From Diphasiastrum complanatum (taxonomy: Eukaryota > Streptophyta > Lycopodiopsida > Lycopodiales > Lycopodiaceae), in NCBI GenBank assembly GCA_029204225.1, contig CM055114.1, positions 10,129,948-10,193,947 on the forward strand: 64,000 nt of DNA, written 5' to 3'. Numbering within the stretch: the first letter of the stretch is position 1; each line of letters begins with the position of its first letter. Made by a program: the position numbers and the translations under genes. A model generated the notes under the pieces. It did not search any database. It was not told the origin of the DNA and saw nothing but the letters and a program-made list of their open reading frames with translations. Shown one piece after another: positions 38,001 through 49,433 of this stretch.

Positions 38001-40691
38001 AGTGCCATTCAATAGAATAGATGGCATTCATCACTTACAATATTGCAACGACTTTCATGTGATTTTGGCACATGAACCAAGAAGGTCCAAGGGCTGCGTA
38101 ACGGGAGGTTGGGAAACTCCGAAAAGATGCCTGTCTTGTAAGAGTCTGACTTTCTTATTGTAGCTTCTGATTCGAATTTCTAACTGAATGAATTATCTTT
38201 CCTAGAAACTACTTATCCTATGCTGATTCTTTAGCACCAAAAGCTATGTTTGCTAACATTCATTACCGTTGAGGGGTGTGAAAATACTTTACTACATGAC
38301 ACTTACATTTCCGTATCAAAGGCATGCTTTCTATCAAGTGTCTAAGCTGCATATGCAAACATGTTATTGATCATTTCACCTACGTGAGTACAAAGAGCAC
38401 CTTTGGGCAAGCTTTTTGGCAAAGGGAGAATGATTGCCCTTATAAATCATAAAAGCTTTGCTTCTTAGTTTTGACTGAGCTTTTCTAATTTTCTTCTTGA
38501 ATGCTGGCAGTTATTTGACTTTGTTTGGTTGCATCCTGATTTTTCATGTTGATACCAGTCATTCTTATCTTGTTGTATGCTTCTATGCAGCTTGAACTTG
38601 ACTCCCTTGTGGATGTCGTGCATGGAGAGTTGACTATTAGTGGCCTTCCCGGGATGTTTGATGTTGAAGAAGAGAAGGATGGATCTACAGACACTGCAGT
38701 GCAACCTCCTAACTGGGCCGTTTCTCCCCGAGAGCTAGATAGGCGCTTGCGCATACTATTGCAAACAAGGCAAGAATTACAAATATCTGAGCTGGAGGCA
38801 GAGCTAAAAGCAGCTGAAAATAAGTTGGAGGAGAAAGAACGGTTACTACAGGCATGGAAGGATCGTGTTCGTCATCTTACCAAGCCAGCTTCTTCAGGCA
38901 ATTTCCTTAAGCAATTCTATGTTGTCATGCAGATGAGTGGCAAGAGTCTGTTTCACATAGCAAAGTTGATAATTAGGAACATCATATTAGTTTAATTCTC
39001 TGCTTTTATGAAGGTTATTTGTATTCACTGCCTTATAACTATCGAATATCTGAAGATTACTATTTAACTTATTAAAGTAGAAGCCTCTCTGAATATTTTA
39101 ACGACATTATTCAGGTGATGAATCTACAAGCATTACAGATGATAGCCAGCTTGAAGGAGAATTTGTCTCCGATGACAGGCATGAGAAAAAAGGACAGAGT
39201 AGTTCAGTCAATGATCAGGAGGCTTTTCAGTTTTCTCTGAAGCATACAAATGAGACTTTAAATGGTAGCTTTCAAAAGTATATTTCAAGCTCAACAGGTT
39301 CAGCAGAGGAATCAATAAGAGAAATTCCTGTTTCAACTGGAAAGGGAAAATTGAGCAATGAAGATCCGAATAAAGGGGCTTCGAAAACGTTAAAATTGCA
39401 TTCCATGGGAGTAATAGATGACCTTAGTGAACATGAATGCCATCTGCTTCTGCAAGTTTCAAATGAGGCTCAAAAGGATTCGCAACTCGAGCAAAAAGCT
39501 GGCAAACATACAGATGCTTCTGACTATCGTGTAACGAAGTTATTGAGTGGTAACTTCAACGCTGTTAAAGCATTACAGCTGCCGGCTGATGAGGACAGTG
39601 ACTGTTTGAATACTACAAATCACAATGGACGCCAAATGCACGGATACAACTCACAAGCCTCTTTTCCAAGTCATGATGATTGCCTTTCTCAAGATCGGAC
39701 TGCAGGCAAGTCTTCTAAGGCTACCGTACATGGTGGCTTGATTGGTGTTTCAAGGGAACTGAACTTAGATGATCAATCCCATTCTTTTAACTTCGTGGAG
39801 CAAGGTAGTGAACTAAACAGTATTCCCAAGAGCACGAATTTGTCGGTCTCAGAGCCCAAGCCTTTCTGTCATCCAGAAAATGTGTCATGTACAAGAGGCA
39901 GTGGTGTTGAAGACAATTTCAGAAGCTTGGTATCTCAGCAATATTTCAAAACTAAAAAGCCCTTCCTGGCTATTGAGAATCTTTGCATTAGTAGAACGTA
40001 TGACCAACAATGCTTTCAGGAAATTGGGAGCTGTGTCACAGCTCCTGCAAATACTCCAATCGCATCTGCTCAAGTGACAAAGCAGCGACTCTTCAATACT
40101 CCAACTTCATGTCTAGCATTGCAGCCAGGGATTTTCCCCACCAGTAGTAGAATGGCAAACGTCTATGAAAAGGTAAGGTATTGGGAGGAGTTATCCAAGG
40201 GAGACCCTATGAAAGCCAGGGAGTTTGGAACTGAGCCTCCAATTTCTCCTGAAGGACCCCGGAGTTCTCAAACAGAGCAACTCTTTCCGGTTAGTTTCAG
40301 TTGTTCAAACAGTGATTCATTATGGGATGATAGTTCTGCATGCGATTCTGAAGGAAATCTGGGCGAGGTATTGATCAAGCGTATAGTGGAGAAAAGAAGA
40401 CGGGGTTCAAGCATTGTCAGGGATGTCCGATCAATGCTGGCTGAGTTGGAAAACCATGAGACGTTTTCTACAAGTGAGGAAAATTTAGCTCTAACAACGC
40501 TTGACAAGAAAAGCAGTTGCATTTGTGAGCCTGAAGTTAATAGATGTATTTATGTTGACAAAACTCCACCTGCAGTGTTGGATGAAATGATCTCTTCACA
40601 CAATACTTCGGCAAAAAAGGGTGGTAATGCCTGTAGATCTCTGTTTAAAGAGCCTGATTATATCGCATTCGAGAATATTATCGATTACTAA
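29065..40691 (+). CDS. POLAR-like coiled-coil protein
   Basis: Coding exons: 29065-29106, 30721-31104, 31251-31554, 32326-32810, 38591-38897 (or 38936) and 39115-40691 (stop TAA), about 1030 residues. ATG 29065 (MRIRSPLD) is in frame across the first intron with ATG 30748 (MDALQSG), so either could start the protein. Family landmarks are SSFESCLRAQF (end of exon 2), a hydrophobic stretch EALLFSFGVGVGVKYML (exon 4), a coiled coil (KKLKEAEDMVQDLRQQL), AELEAELEAELEILQLNL, and after the 5.8-kb intron WAVSPRELDRRLRILLQ with a second coiled coil (ISELEAELKAAENKLEEKE). Arabidopsis POLAR scaffolds BIN2-type kinases at the cortex in asymmetric stomatal divisions; that role is family knowledge. The protein is much longer than Arabidopsis POLAR because of a Ser-rich 525-residue last exon ending with LIKRIVEKRRRGSSIVRDV. 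The exon-5 donor is GC (CAG|GCAATT) or a weaker GT 39 bases later. Confidence 0.82.
32811..38590 (+). other. 5.8-kb intron of the POLAR-like gene
   Basis: The intron runs from GACgtaagt to tatgcag|CTTGAACTT. Contents: a 45-bp tandem duplication (about 32945-33030, unit CAACGTAACCAGATTGACCA), and another pair of imperfect repeats at 36535-36655 (ATGCTCACTGGGACACTTGG twice). No retroelement coding sequence or exon is recognised. Confidence 0.6.
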
Positions 40692-43192
40692 ACAGAAGGG
40701 CTAGTTACAGTCAGCTGCAAGATGCAGCTCATGCTGTTTTCTGACAAATTGAAAACATCAATGCTTCTGACAAAGTCGTAGCTTGGTATAATACCGAGGA
40801 GACAAAAATCCTTAGAGATGCCAACGATCTGACACTTGATGAAAGGTTTGTCTAAAACCTGCACTTGCCTTTCTGAAGTGTATTTCTGTTTGCTGATTTC
40901 AAAGCTTAACTACTTGGTAATGCTTGAAATGAATCTGTGGGCAAACCACATCTGTATATTTAGCATGTTTACGTACATCGGGCTATAGTTATAAATAGTT
41001 TGTATCCTAAATGTACATCTTCTCAGAAAGCACTTTCCTTGCAAGAAAACTGCGGCACCATGGCACACAAAAAATATTCAAATGTCGGTTAAGTTTGGGT
41101 GCTTGTTTTGGGGCAAAATTTGATCCAAATTTCATTCCTTTGGGAAGCTTCCCCTCTACCTATCCATTTTTGTACTTACCCTCTCCCTTATGCCTTCCCA
41201 GAAATTTTTAATTTTTTTATATTGGTACTCAACTTGAAATAGTGATATGTCATTTTACCTATTACTTTTCCCAAAAAAAAGTTGACGTTTTTGAGAACAT
41301 ATTATTTAAAACGGCAGCACTTATTGATCAGTTTCAACTTCTAGATGTGCCATTTTTTAAGATGGGATAGTAAGCTCAAATTTTCCATCAGAAATTCTTG
41401 TAATTTGGTGTGTCTTTGCAATAAAAGAACCTAGCACCTTGTAATCCAATTATTCAGTTGAAGGTGCGTGAGAGTCTGGACTCTGGAGATATATCTCTCG
41501 TCTTCTAAGTAGGTGTTTTGTAGCTGTACAATATAATAGAGGTACTGTGTTGCAACTTGATCCATGTTGAAGAAAGCTTCATCTCTTATGAGACATTGTG
41601 CTTTATATTTGCTGGTTTATACAGTTGCTATTTGTCTTTGTTATTTGTGAGTCTCTTTTGATTTGAATAAGCTGTGGTAGTCTAGCTCACACAGCATTCA
41701 AACTTAGAATCTATATTGCTTTGAGATTCCCTAGGTTGAAAGATTCAGAGCAAACTGATAAGCTTGCTGCTTCAGTTCTGTGACAAATGACAACTGTTAA
41801 GAGACTTGTTATTTTAGTATCCTGCTAATTCATGATGAAGTAAGGATGTCTAGTATGCTCCATTGCTTGAAAGATTTTTTTTTTCCAGGATTACTGTACA
41901 TGGAAAATATTGTTACACTGCAATATTCATTTGTTTTAGTTTTTTGATTAAGGTCAAGCACAGAAAAGTGTATTTGTGGTCATTTATAAAGAACTTGCAC
42001 ATTTAGAGAGGGAGATACGCTATTCAAGTCTGCATTTAGGTGCTGGAACAAGTTTTATTTCATTTGCCTCGTTTTGGACGTGTTGCTGGCTTGCATTGCA
42101 GTTCCCATCCCTGCAGAGAACACTTTGAACAATGATTCATATGTTTGTGCAAGTAGCATTCAAAGTTGCAGTTGGATTTTGCAAGTTTGAATTTGTTTTC
42201 AGCCGTATCTAAGAATAGGAGTCTCTTTGACATCAAAGATTTTAGCTTTCTGATTAAATTTCAGTTGGAGGAACTTGGTGAGAAGGCTCTAGCCTTTGAG
42301 CCCCCTTTTGAAGGAGAGCAGCTTTGATTGCCAAAGATAGGCTGAGACAAAAGCCATGGATGCATTGGAGTCGGGGGCCAGTACAGTAGCAGAGCAGAGG
42401 GAATCGATGGGCCTTCTTTGCATTCTACATTGTTGGAGGTACAGGGCTCTATTAAAATAAGAGTGGTAGTGGGGTTAGTAGTTCCGTATATCATAGCATC
42501 GTTTGTGATGAACATATCGCTATGAATCCACTTAATATTTTTGCTTGTTGAGTTTTCACTATATATTGCAATTATCAGTAATTAGTGGTATCTTATTGGA
42601 ATCTGATGTATTGCAGGTGGTTTTTGCAGTCTTTACATACAGGTTTTTCAGATATTGAAACTGGAAAGCATTATATATAGGTGCTAATTGTACAGTTGGA
42701 GATATATTTGAAGATGACCTTGTAAATTGTTGATGACAGTTTCATGACTTTCCTGAGTGAAATATTCTCATGGTCAATCTAATGACATGCACATTCTGGA
42801 GGGTATGAGCAGGTGTGAGCAAGTGGATCCATGCTCCACATGTTGTGGAGGTGGTACTGTGGTTTCATTGTCCAAGGCTGAAGCTTGTCTTTTTAATAAA
42901 AGACCAAACCTGAAGGGGCCTGTAACTTCCAGAAGAAATTCAATATATGAGTTCCAGTCAGGGAGAGTTCTCCAAAACATCATGGATGTCCTAGACTGCA
43001 CAGACGGTTAAATAAATTATAAAACTAGAGTAGTCTTTCCAAAATATGACCATTTCCATGCTCATTGGAGGAATGATTCATAATTCTCAAAAGGTCAAAG
43101 ACTCTTCTGGGCCACATCCCCACCGGTGGTTGCCTCTGGTGGCAGCCTCCAGAAATGTGGGGGCAAGCCACATGGCGGAGGTAGAGTGCTAC
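40692..43192. other. 3' UTR of POLAR-like gene and intergenic DNA
   Basis: No gene is firmly supported. A plus-strand ORF of about 75 codons at 42787-43011 (RCEQVDPCSTCCGGGTVVSL and on) has a composition compatible with a terminal exon, but I recognise no domain, and its link to the POLAR-like gene is unproven. The left flank of the hAT element ends at 43192. Confidence 0.45.
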
Positions 43193-43200
43193 CTCCAGAC
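43193..43200. repeat. hAT 8-bp target duplication, left
   Basis: CTCCAGAC directly precedes the element and is repeated exactly at 49434-49441. Eight base pairs is the hAT superfamily hallmark. Confidence 0.9.
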
Positions 43201-43303
43201 CATAGTACCCTCTGGTACCGCTGGTATGGTACCGCCGGTACCATATCAGTGGTACCGCCGGTACGGTACCGCCCTGGGATCCGCGGTACCAGGGCGGTAC
43301 CAT
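43201..43303. repeat. hAT left terminal and subterminal repeats
   Basis: About eight GGTACC palindromes sit in 100 bases, several within GGTACCGCCGGTACC-like units. These are likely transposase binding sites by analogy with other hAT elements. Confidence 0.85.
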
Positions 43304-43445
43304 TTTTAATATTTTTTTTTTATTTTTTAATATATTTTTAGTAATTTTTTTTTGCATATTAACTACCAAAAAAGGACAAAAAAAAGTAAAAAGAGGGGGT
43401 TCTGGGTGTAAAAAAAGAGGGTACAGTACATGATGCAGGGGACTG

Positions 43446-43635
43446 TTGCAATGGCACATGGGCACTGCGAGTGAGCAGACCGAGGGGCCAATGGGAGACC
43501 AACACAGGGTGGTAGCATCACATGGGGGCAAGTACAGAGGCACATGGGCATTGTGGGTGAGCAGACCATGGGCCCAATGGGAGACCAACACAGGGGGGAG
43601 CATCACATGGGGGCAGGTACGGAGGCACATGGAGG
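43446..43635 (+). repeat. Tandem repeat upstream of the hAT plus-strand gene
   Basis: Two units of about 90 bp are present (GGCACATGGGCA..GTGAGCAGACC..GGCCAATGGGAGACCAACA). A partial third (AGGCACATGG) lies just before the TATA-like box, so this may be promoter sequence. Confidence 0.75.
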
Positions 43636-43671
43636 GATGATGGGGATCCACATGGCCGATCAGGCTGTGGG

Positions 43672-43680
43672 GATAAATAG
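43672..43680 (+). promoter_or_regulatory. TATA-like box of the hAT plus-strand gene
   Basis: GATAAATAG lies about 180 bases before the ATG at 43853, inside an otherwise GC-rich stretch. This is a predicted core promoter only. Confidence 0.45.
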
Positions 43681-43852
43681 GCACTCACAATGCCATTGTG
43701 GTCGGCATTTTCAGAGGCTGTGAGAGGGCTAGTGATAGACAGTGAGAGAGCAAGCGAGAGCCGGTGACAGGCTGTGAGAGGCTGTTTGAGAGCCACGGTG
43801 CTGTGAGAGGGTGTTCAAGGATCAGGGTGCTGTGAGGAGAAGGTCGATCGAG

Positions 43853-44218
43853 ATGGCTGAGCGAATACCACCGAAGCTCGAGGGCGAAGCCAGGAGAAAG
43901 CTTGAGGAAGATATCCGAAGGCACAACGAGAGGCATCGGAAGCAAGAGGCAGATATCCGAGAGATGCTGCGACAGACTCGACAGAGAAATCCGGAACCGG
44001 AGCCACCCGCCCCCGCTGTGGATCCTGTCCCCGCTGTCGAGCTGGATCTGGATGAGCAGATCGAAATGAATTTCACACGACGGCAGCTCATCATGGTCAG
44101 GGAAAGGGCGGCCAGACGTCGGGCTAACCAGGAGGCAGCTCGGGCTAACCGGGAGGCAGAGCAAGAGCGACAAAACAATGCACCAGACGAGGGCGAGGAG
44201 TCGGTGGAGGATCAGTGA
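43853..44218 (+). CDS. Small charged coiled-coil protein inside hAT element
   Basis: The frame encodes 121 residues from ATG 43853 to TGA 44216-44218. The frame stays open upstream to a GTG at 43811, but ATG is the expected eukaryotic start. Residues 5-45 are highly charged and predicted helical (EARRKLEEDIRRHNERHRKQ); a Pro/Val hinge follows (PEPEPPAPAVDPVPAVE), then a second helix rich in Arg/Ala/Glu (RRQLIMVRERAARRRANQEA) and an acidic tail. No known domain is recognised. It is intronless, lies between the left end and the transposase 3' end, on the opposite strand, and converges with the transposase. It could be an accessory factor for transposition or a captured host fragment; the function is unknown. 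Confidence 0.6.
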   Translation: MAERIPPKLEGEARRKLEEDIRRHNERHRKQEADIREMLRQTRQRNPEPEPPAPAVDPVPAVELDLDEQIEMNFTRRQLIMVRERAARRRANQEAARANREAEQERQNNAPDEGEESVEDQ

Positions 44219-44741
44219 GGGATGTTTAGAATAGATGAGGTCCACCCGTATGTGGCGGACTGTTGCTATGTAGTTTTCGGCAGTTTATGGTGCAACAAAT
44301 AACTAGATGGCTGCTTAAAAAAATGACTGTATATGTGATGTTATCCTGATACAACGGTTGAATATATACATAGTTGTTTTTTGTGCAACGCGAGCCTGGT
44401 CATGTAAGATGCAATGTTTGTAATTTTTTTAAATGCAGATGTATTACATGTGTTTATTCAATGTCGTTTGGGGTGTAGGGGTGATTGTTGTGCTCATGAT
44501 GTAGGTGCATATATGTGAAGCTAGCATTCACTTCAAACGAAATTAAATGAAAATAGGATTCACACACGCACATAGAATTCTTCAACATAAAATAAAGCAT
44601 CACATGTACAGAGCGACATACGCACAATGTGCAGCAAATAATGTAGGCCAAACACTGTATATAATGTGAAAAATCATCTGAGTACAATGGTAGACCGACT
44701 GCTAGAGACAAACTACTGAAACTAAAACAATAGAGCCACAA
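44219..44741. other. Convergent 3' region inside hAT
   Basis: About 520 AT-rich bases lie between the stop codons of the two convergent hAT genes, presumably holding both 3' UTRs. No feature is identified. Confidence 0.6.
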
Positions 44742-47700
44742 TCAATGCTCTGGCTCTGACTCAGACGAATGCTCTGGAGACAACTCAGGGCCCCGAGCTG
44801 ACTCTCGCAGCCGATATCTCTGCCTGTCTGGAACTGGCATGGGCTGTGTATCCGAGGGGGAAGACTCGTCATCCTCATCCTCCCAATCAGCCTCCGCATC
44901 AGCCCCCAAGCAGGCCAAACCAACAACACCTGCTCCAACTGGCTGTGATACTGCACCTCTACCTGTACCTGGAGCCCTGCGTGGTCGTCCTCTCCTCCCT
45001 GGCAGTTTCTGTGCCTTGCCTTTCTTGTTCGGTGCACCCTTGGGCCTGCCTGGTCTCTTGCGGACAAGAGGAGCTGTCAATGCCTCGTCACCCCCATTCA
45101 AATCACCTGGCTGGCTAGGCTGGGCCCAAGCTGAGGCCGGCTGGGATAGGGAAGCAAAAGAGGGAACTCCCTGTGCAACTGAGCGAGGAGGATGAGCTCG
45201 TGGAGTGTGTGCCCGTGGGGCTGCTGCAGGTGGAGGAACTGGCTGTGCAGGAGGCGAGTACAGTGGCGATATGTACTGAAAGGGGCGCTGTGGTGGCCGG
45301 TACTGGTACATCCTGGGTGCTGCCAAAGGAGGAGGATGTGACGTGGGTGCTGCCACTGGAGGAGCCACTGTGGATGTGGGCGCTGCAAGAGAAAACCTGG
45401 GCACAGATGGTGGCCTGCCATGGAGACCTGGTGCTGCAGAAGTGGACGGCGATGGAGGGGATGCAGGCCTAAATGGCATCGGTGGCACTGGAGGAGCTGT
45501 GCGACGCACATACACCCTCTGAGGAGCTGGAGGAACTGTAGGCACCTCATGCGGCTGCTCTGGCTGGGACTCTGTGTGTGGCATGCTGGCAAGAGATGAT
45601 GGGGGCGCCCTGACACTCGGCATCTGCTGGGCCTCTGAATCCAATGTGGCAACCAAGTCGGCCAGCTGGGCATCCGAATACAAATGCTCTGGGCTCTGGG
45701 ACTCATCCTGTGCACCAGCCTCTAAATCATCCTGTGCACCGACCTCTGAATCATCCTGTGCACCAACCCCTGAATCAACCCAAGCCTCATCCCGTGCCTC
45801 ATCATGTGCACCCTGTAGACCCTGCATGGCCTCCCAATCTGTGCAATGAAAGTCATCAGGTGCCTCCTCTGGTGTGCTGTCGTAGTAACGGCCATGACTC
45901 TGTGCTGCACGCATCCAAACATCTGCGGGACCAGCATCTAAACCACTCTGCCCTCTATCAAGAGCCTCCTCCATCATGTCGACATAGGTAGGTATGCCAC
46001 TGCCCCCCCCTGTGTGCCCTGCCTGTCTGCCGGTATAACCTGTGCCATGTGTCCCACCTCTGCCACGTGATGCACCTGTGACCCCTGCCCGTGGCGTGTG
46101 CCCTGCACCTGTATAATCTGCCTCATCCCTCTCTGGTCTGGCAAACACAACCCGAATGGGCTCATCCTCATCATGCTCATCCTCTGACACTGGCTCATCT
46201 GCCTCATACAATGGGGGCTCTCTGTGCTCAAGCCCAAGCTCTCTCTCTCTCATCTCGGCAAGCTCCCTCTCTCTCTCTGCCATCAACTGTGTGCCCAGGT
46301 CATCTGCAGGCATGGGATGGGTGCTGTCCGTAGGCAAGTCAACCTGGCGCTCCAAATCAGATATCTTCGTCTGCAAGGTTTAAAATTTGCATGTCAGAGA
46401 GACAACTTTTTCAAGAAATGAAACCAACATACCAGGAGTCAACCAACATGCTATGAAAGATTAGCTTATCACCTGCAATGCGCTCGTAATGGTCGGAAGC
46501 CTCCTGGCGAGACGTGCGTTGGTGCTACAGAACACCAACCGCTCCAACTGACTCACTGACAACCGGTTTCTTCTCCTCGTGTGAATCAGTGCCCATGTGC
46601 TCCAATTACGCTCACACACAGAGGCAGCACAGTCCTGTGGTGCGTGCATTGAAATACTTCAGCACATTGTGGCAAAGGTGAAACTTCAACGAAACACAAA
46701 AAATGGAGGATAAAATGAGATGCATACCTGAGAAAGGACACGCAGTGCAAGACGCTGTATAGATGGGTATGTGCTACCGAACATGGTCCACCAGGTAATG
46801 GGTAGCTGCCTCCTCTCTGGATCCTGGGCAGCCGGGTGGCCGAATGTGCCCATGCCGAAACGAAATGCAGCGAGCTCCTCCATGAGCCTGATAGGATCCA
46901 AACCTATGTGTGGACCCACCCTGTGAATGTACTGAAGCCAATCGGCCTCGAGCTCCCTGTCTGCGATCTGTGTCGGAGAGAGGAAGAGGGGATGCAGCAT
47001 GTGTGCAACGCTGTGGATACTCCTGTGGAAGTAGTTCCATCGCGTCTCCCATATGAACTTCAGCTCTGTCATCCTGCAGGTGAGGGGCATGTGGTTTAGG
47101 GCATTACGAAAAAGCTTAACATTGACAGAAAAACAAACTAGCAAGTACTGAAAAGATAAAGGTCAATTGCAACACTGTACCGCTTACCTCTCTAGCTGCA
47201 AGATGGGCAGCTGCAGGAACTGTCCAATCCGGTCCATGAGCTCATACACCAGTCCAAGTGTCGACCCCTCGCTGTCAGCCATGCGGAGCACAATGTAGAG
47301 TGGTCGAAGCAGTCCTGACAATGTCTGTGCATCCCTCCAGAACTGGTCTCCCCTCACCGTGGAAGAAAAGTGCTCCCCATCCTCAGTGTGCGGAAATGTA
47401 CTGGCACCCCAAAGATCACTGGCAACCATCTGTAGAAGCTGGGCCCTGCACCTGATCAAACGGTCGATGACCACCAAGTCGAATGCAAAGCGCGTGGGGG
47501 CTGGCTTACGGAGGTCCAGATGGCTAAACACCCGGAACATGGCAAGAACACGCCTCTTTCTGGTGACAAAAGTCACCAGGAAGAGGGCCTCCCGGACGAT
47601 GGCTCTAACCCAGGGAAGTGCTCCAATGTCCCCCATCAAAAGGTCTATGCCGTGGGCTGCACAGGGGGTATGAACAATATGAGGGAACTCGGCCTCTAGC

Positions 47701-49061
47701 AGTACACCCATCTGAATGCAGTTCGTGGCATTGTCCATCACCACCGTGACGACATGCTGTGGGCCTATGGCTAGGATGGAAGACCTGATGACATCAAACA
47801 TGAACTCTGCAGATATGACTCTCCCCCCCCTGCTGCAATCCACTGCCCTCAAAAACTGTGTGCCCATGCAGCTGGAGACCAGTATGTTGAGGATCGGCCT
47901 TCTCCTGACATCAGTCCAGCCATCGGACATGATGCTGCAACCGTAAGTGGCCCAGTGCCGACGCAGAGGCTCCATCTCTCTAGACAAGGACTCGACCCTA
48001 TCCCTCAGCATGTGTGTGCGGACAACCTCTGAACTAGGGACTCTCCAGCTAGGGCTGACAGACTGTGCAAGGCGGAAGGCCCTTCTGAAGGGCTCAGAGT
48101 CGGTGATGGCAAAGGGCAGGTTCAGCTCGTAAACCAGACTGGCCACGGCCTGTGTGGCCTCTCTGTCCATGTGCGGCTGATGCGCGCCGCGAATGGTCTG
48201 CTGCACGAGGGCTCTCCTTGGTGGACGACGGGTGGTGGACCTCCAGCACGGTGCACCAACCGTGACGGGAATGGACGATGACGCGACAGGCTGGGCGCTG
48301 GTGGATGCATCGGCTGTAGACGTGGAATGGGGAGAGTGGGATGCACTGGCAGGGATGGGTGCAGCAGCATAGGTGGGGTGCACTGGTGGAGGGGCAACAT
48401 CTGGCATGGGGTACGAAAACTGCTGGCTGAGGAGGTCATCCGGATGGGAAGGGAAGGAAGAAGGGATCTCTTCCACATCCTCGAAGGCCCGCCCAGTACC
48501 ATCCTGGGCCTGCTCGGGTGGCGGAGAGTCCATGAGAAAGTCGTAGACTGGTGGAGTGCGAGCAACAGTGGGTGGTGGTGGAACCGCAGTGGCAACTGTC
48601 GGACGCGATGGGACGGGATCCACCGGAATCTGAGCAGATGGGGGTGCATGAGGCAGAGCTGTCTGAGGGGCAAAGGGACCAGAGGAGGATGCACTCCCTC
48701 TCCTCGTGCGTGCCAGCCAAGCAGGCAGCAACTCTGGGTTAGTCACATAAGGAGCGGTGCAAAATCGGAGAACGCCCTCCGAAATGGTGTTCTCCCCTGC
48801 CACGAGCCGCGGCCCGTAGGTGTCCAGTAGTCGCTGCCTGTCGGGGACGGTCATGCTGCCACAAGGGGCAGCATTCAAGGTGGCACCATTTTTGGCGCGT
48901 GCACCGAGCAGATGGCCTTTAAGGCGAGTGAGGGATGTAGCAAACTCGACGAGACAGTATCGGCAGCGCACGATCTTCTGACCGGTCTTGTTGGCCTTGT
49001 CGGCCACCCGCCTGACAATGTCTACCTCGTCCCACAGACCGGAAAGGTCGGATTGCACCAT
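44742..49061 (-). CDS. hAT transposase with BED finger, DUF659 and AT-hook tail
   Basis: Four exons: 49061-47188, 47073-46728, 46634-46473, 46370-44742, all GT-AG and in phase, giving 1336 residues. The start is ATG 49061 (MVQSDLSGLWDEVD); the frame continues upstream but has no earlier ATG. A BED-type finger (CRYC...H at about 32-55) is followed by a Pro/Ser-rich linker. The DUF659/RNase-H region has first Asp in MSDGWTD and second in VVMDNATNC, with a CAAH motif after it. The catalytic Glu is in SVCERNWSTW in exon 3 with the C-terminal dimerisation region (TRRRNRLS). Exon 4 adds a 543-residue low-complexity tail: acidic, then Pro/Ala/Ser-rich, with AT-hook-like RPGRPKG and RGRPRR near the end. 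Catalytic residues are intact and no stops are seen. The tail is far longer than in typical hAT transposases. Confidence 0.9.
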
Positions 49062-49346
49062 TGCAGATGAAATGAGGGATGGATTGCTGGAAAAAAAAAC
49101 AGCAGGGTTCACTGTTGGAGAGACGCTGAAAATGGGCGAATGCAGGGCAAAGGAAATCAGATGCAAGGCAGGGCGTTGCGTGGGCGATGGGCGACGCAAG
49201 GAATCAAAGGCAGGCAAGAAAAACCAGCAGCGATGGCAGGGCGGAGAGGGCTCAAAAAAATTTCAGAGGAAATGCGAGGGGGGCGGGTAGGTTTAGGTAA
49301 AAAAAAATTAAAAAAAATATTAAATAATAAATATATTATTATATTG

Positions 49347-49433
49347 TGGTACCGCGGTACCATCATGGTACCGCGGTACCAGTATGGTCCCGCGGTACCG
49401 GGATCCGCGGTACCCAGTACCGCGGGACCTATG
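49347..49433. repeat. hAT right terminal and subterminal repeats
   Basis: The palindromic unit GGTACCGCGGTACC and variants are repeated about five times, ending GCGGGACCTATG at the element border. Confidence 0.85.

Larger units (their letters stand above)
43201..49433 (-). mobile_element. Complete hAT DNA transposon, 6.2 kb
   Basis: The element is bounded by 8-bp duplications and by inverted termini that start CATAGTACCCTCTGGTACCG on the left and, read from the other end, CATAGGTCCCGCGGTAC. Both ends carry dense GGTACCG/CGGTACC subterminal repeats and share GGGATCCGCGGTACC. Next to each lies a strongly AT-rich stretch (about 43304-43370 and 49300-49345). It encodes a four-exon transposase (minus) and a small coiled-coil protein (plus), arranged convergently. 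Nothing visible disables it, so it may be autonomous. Confidence 0.92.

Noticed and set aside
43822-44178. Minus-strand 118-codon ORF opposite the hAT coiled-coil protein
   Set aside because: It is Ser/Cys/Arg-rich, the mirror of an Ala/Glu/Arg-rich helix; the plus frame has the better start, composition and upstream signals.
45098-45991. Several ORFs on both strands over the transposase tail
   Set aside because: They are antisense or shifted readings of the GC-rich low-complexity exon 4; only the frame continuous with the transposase exons has splice support.
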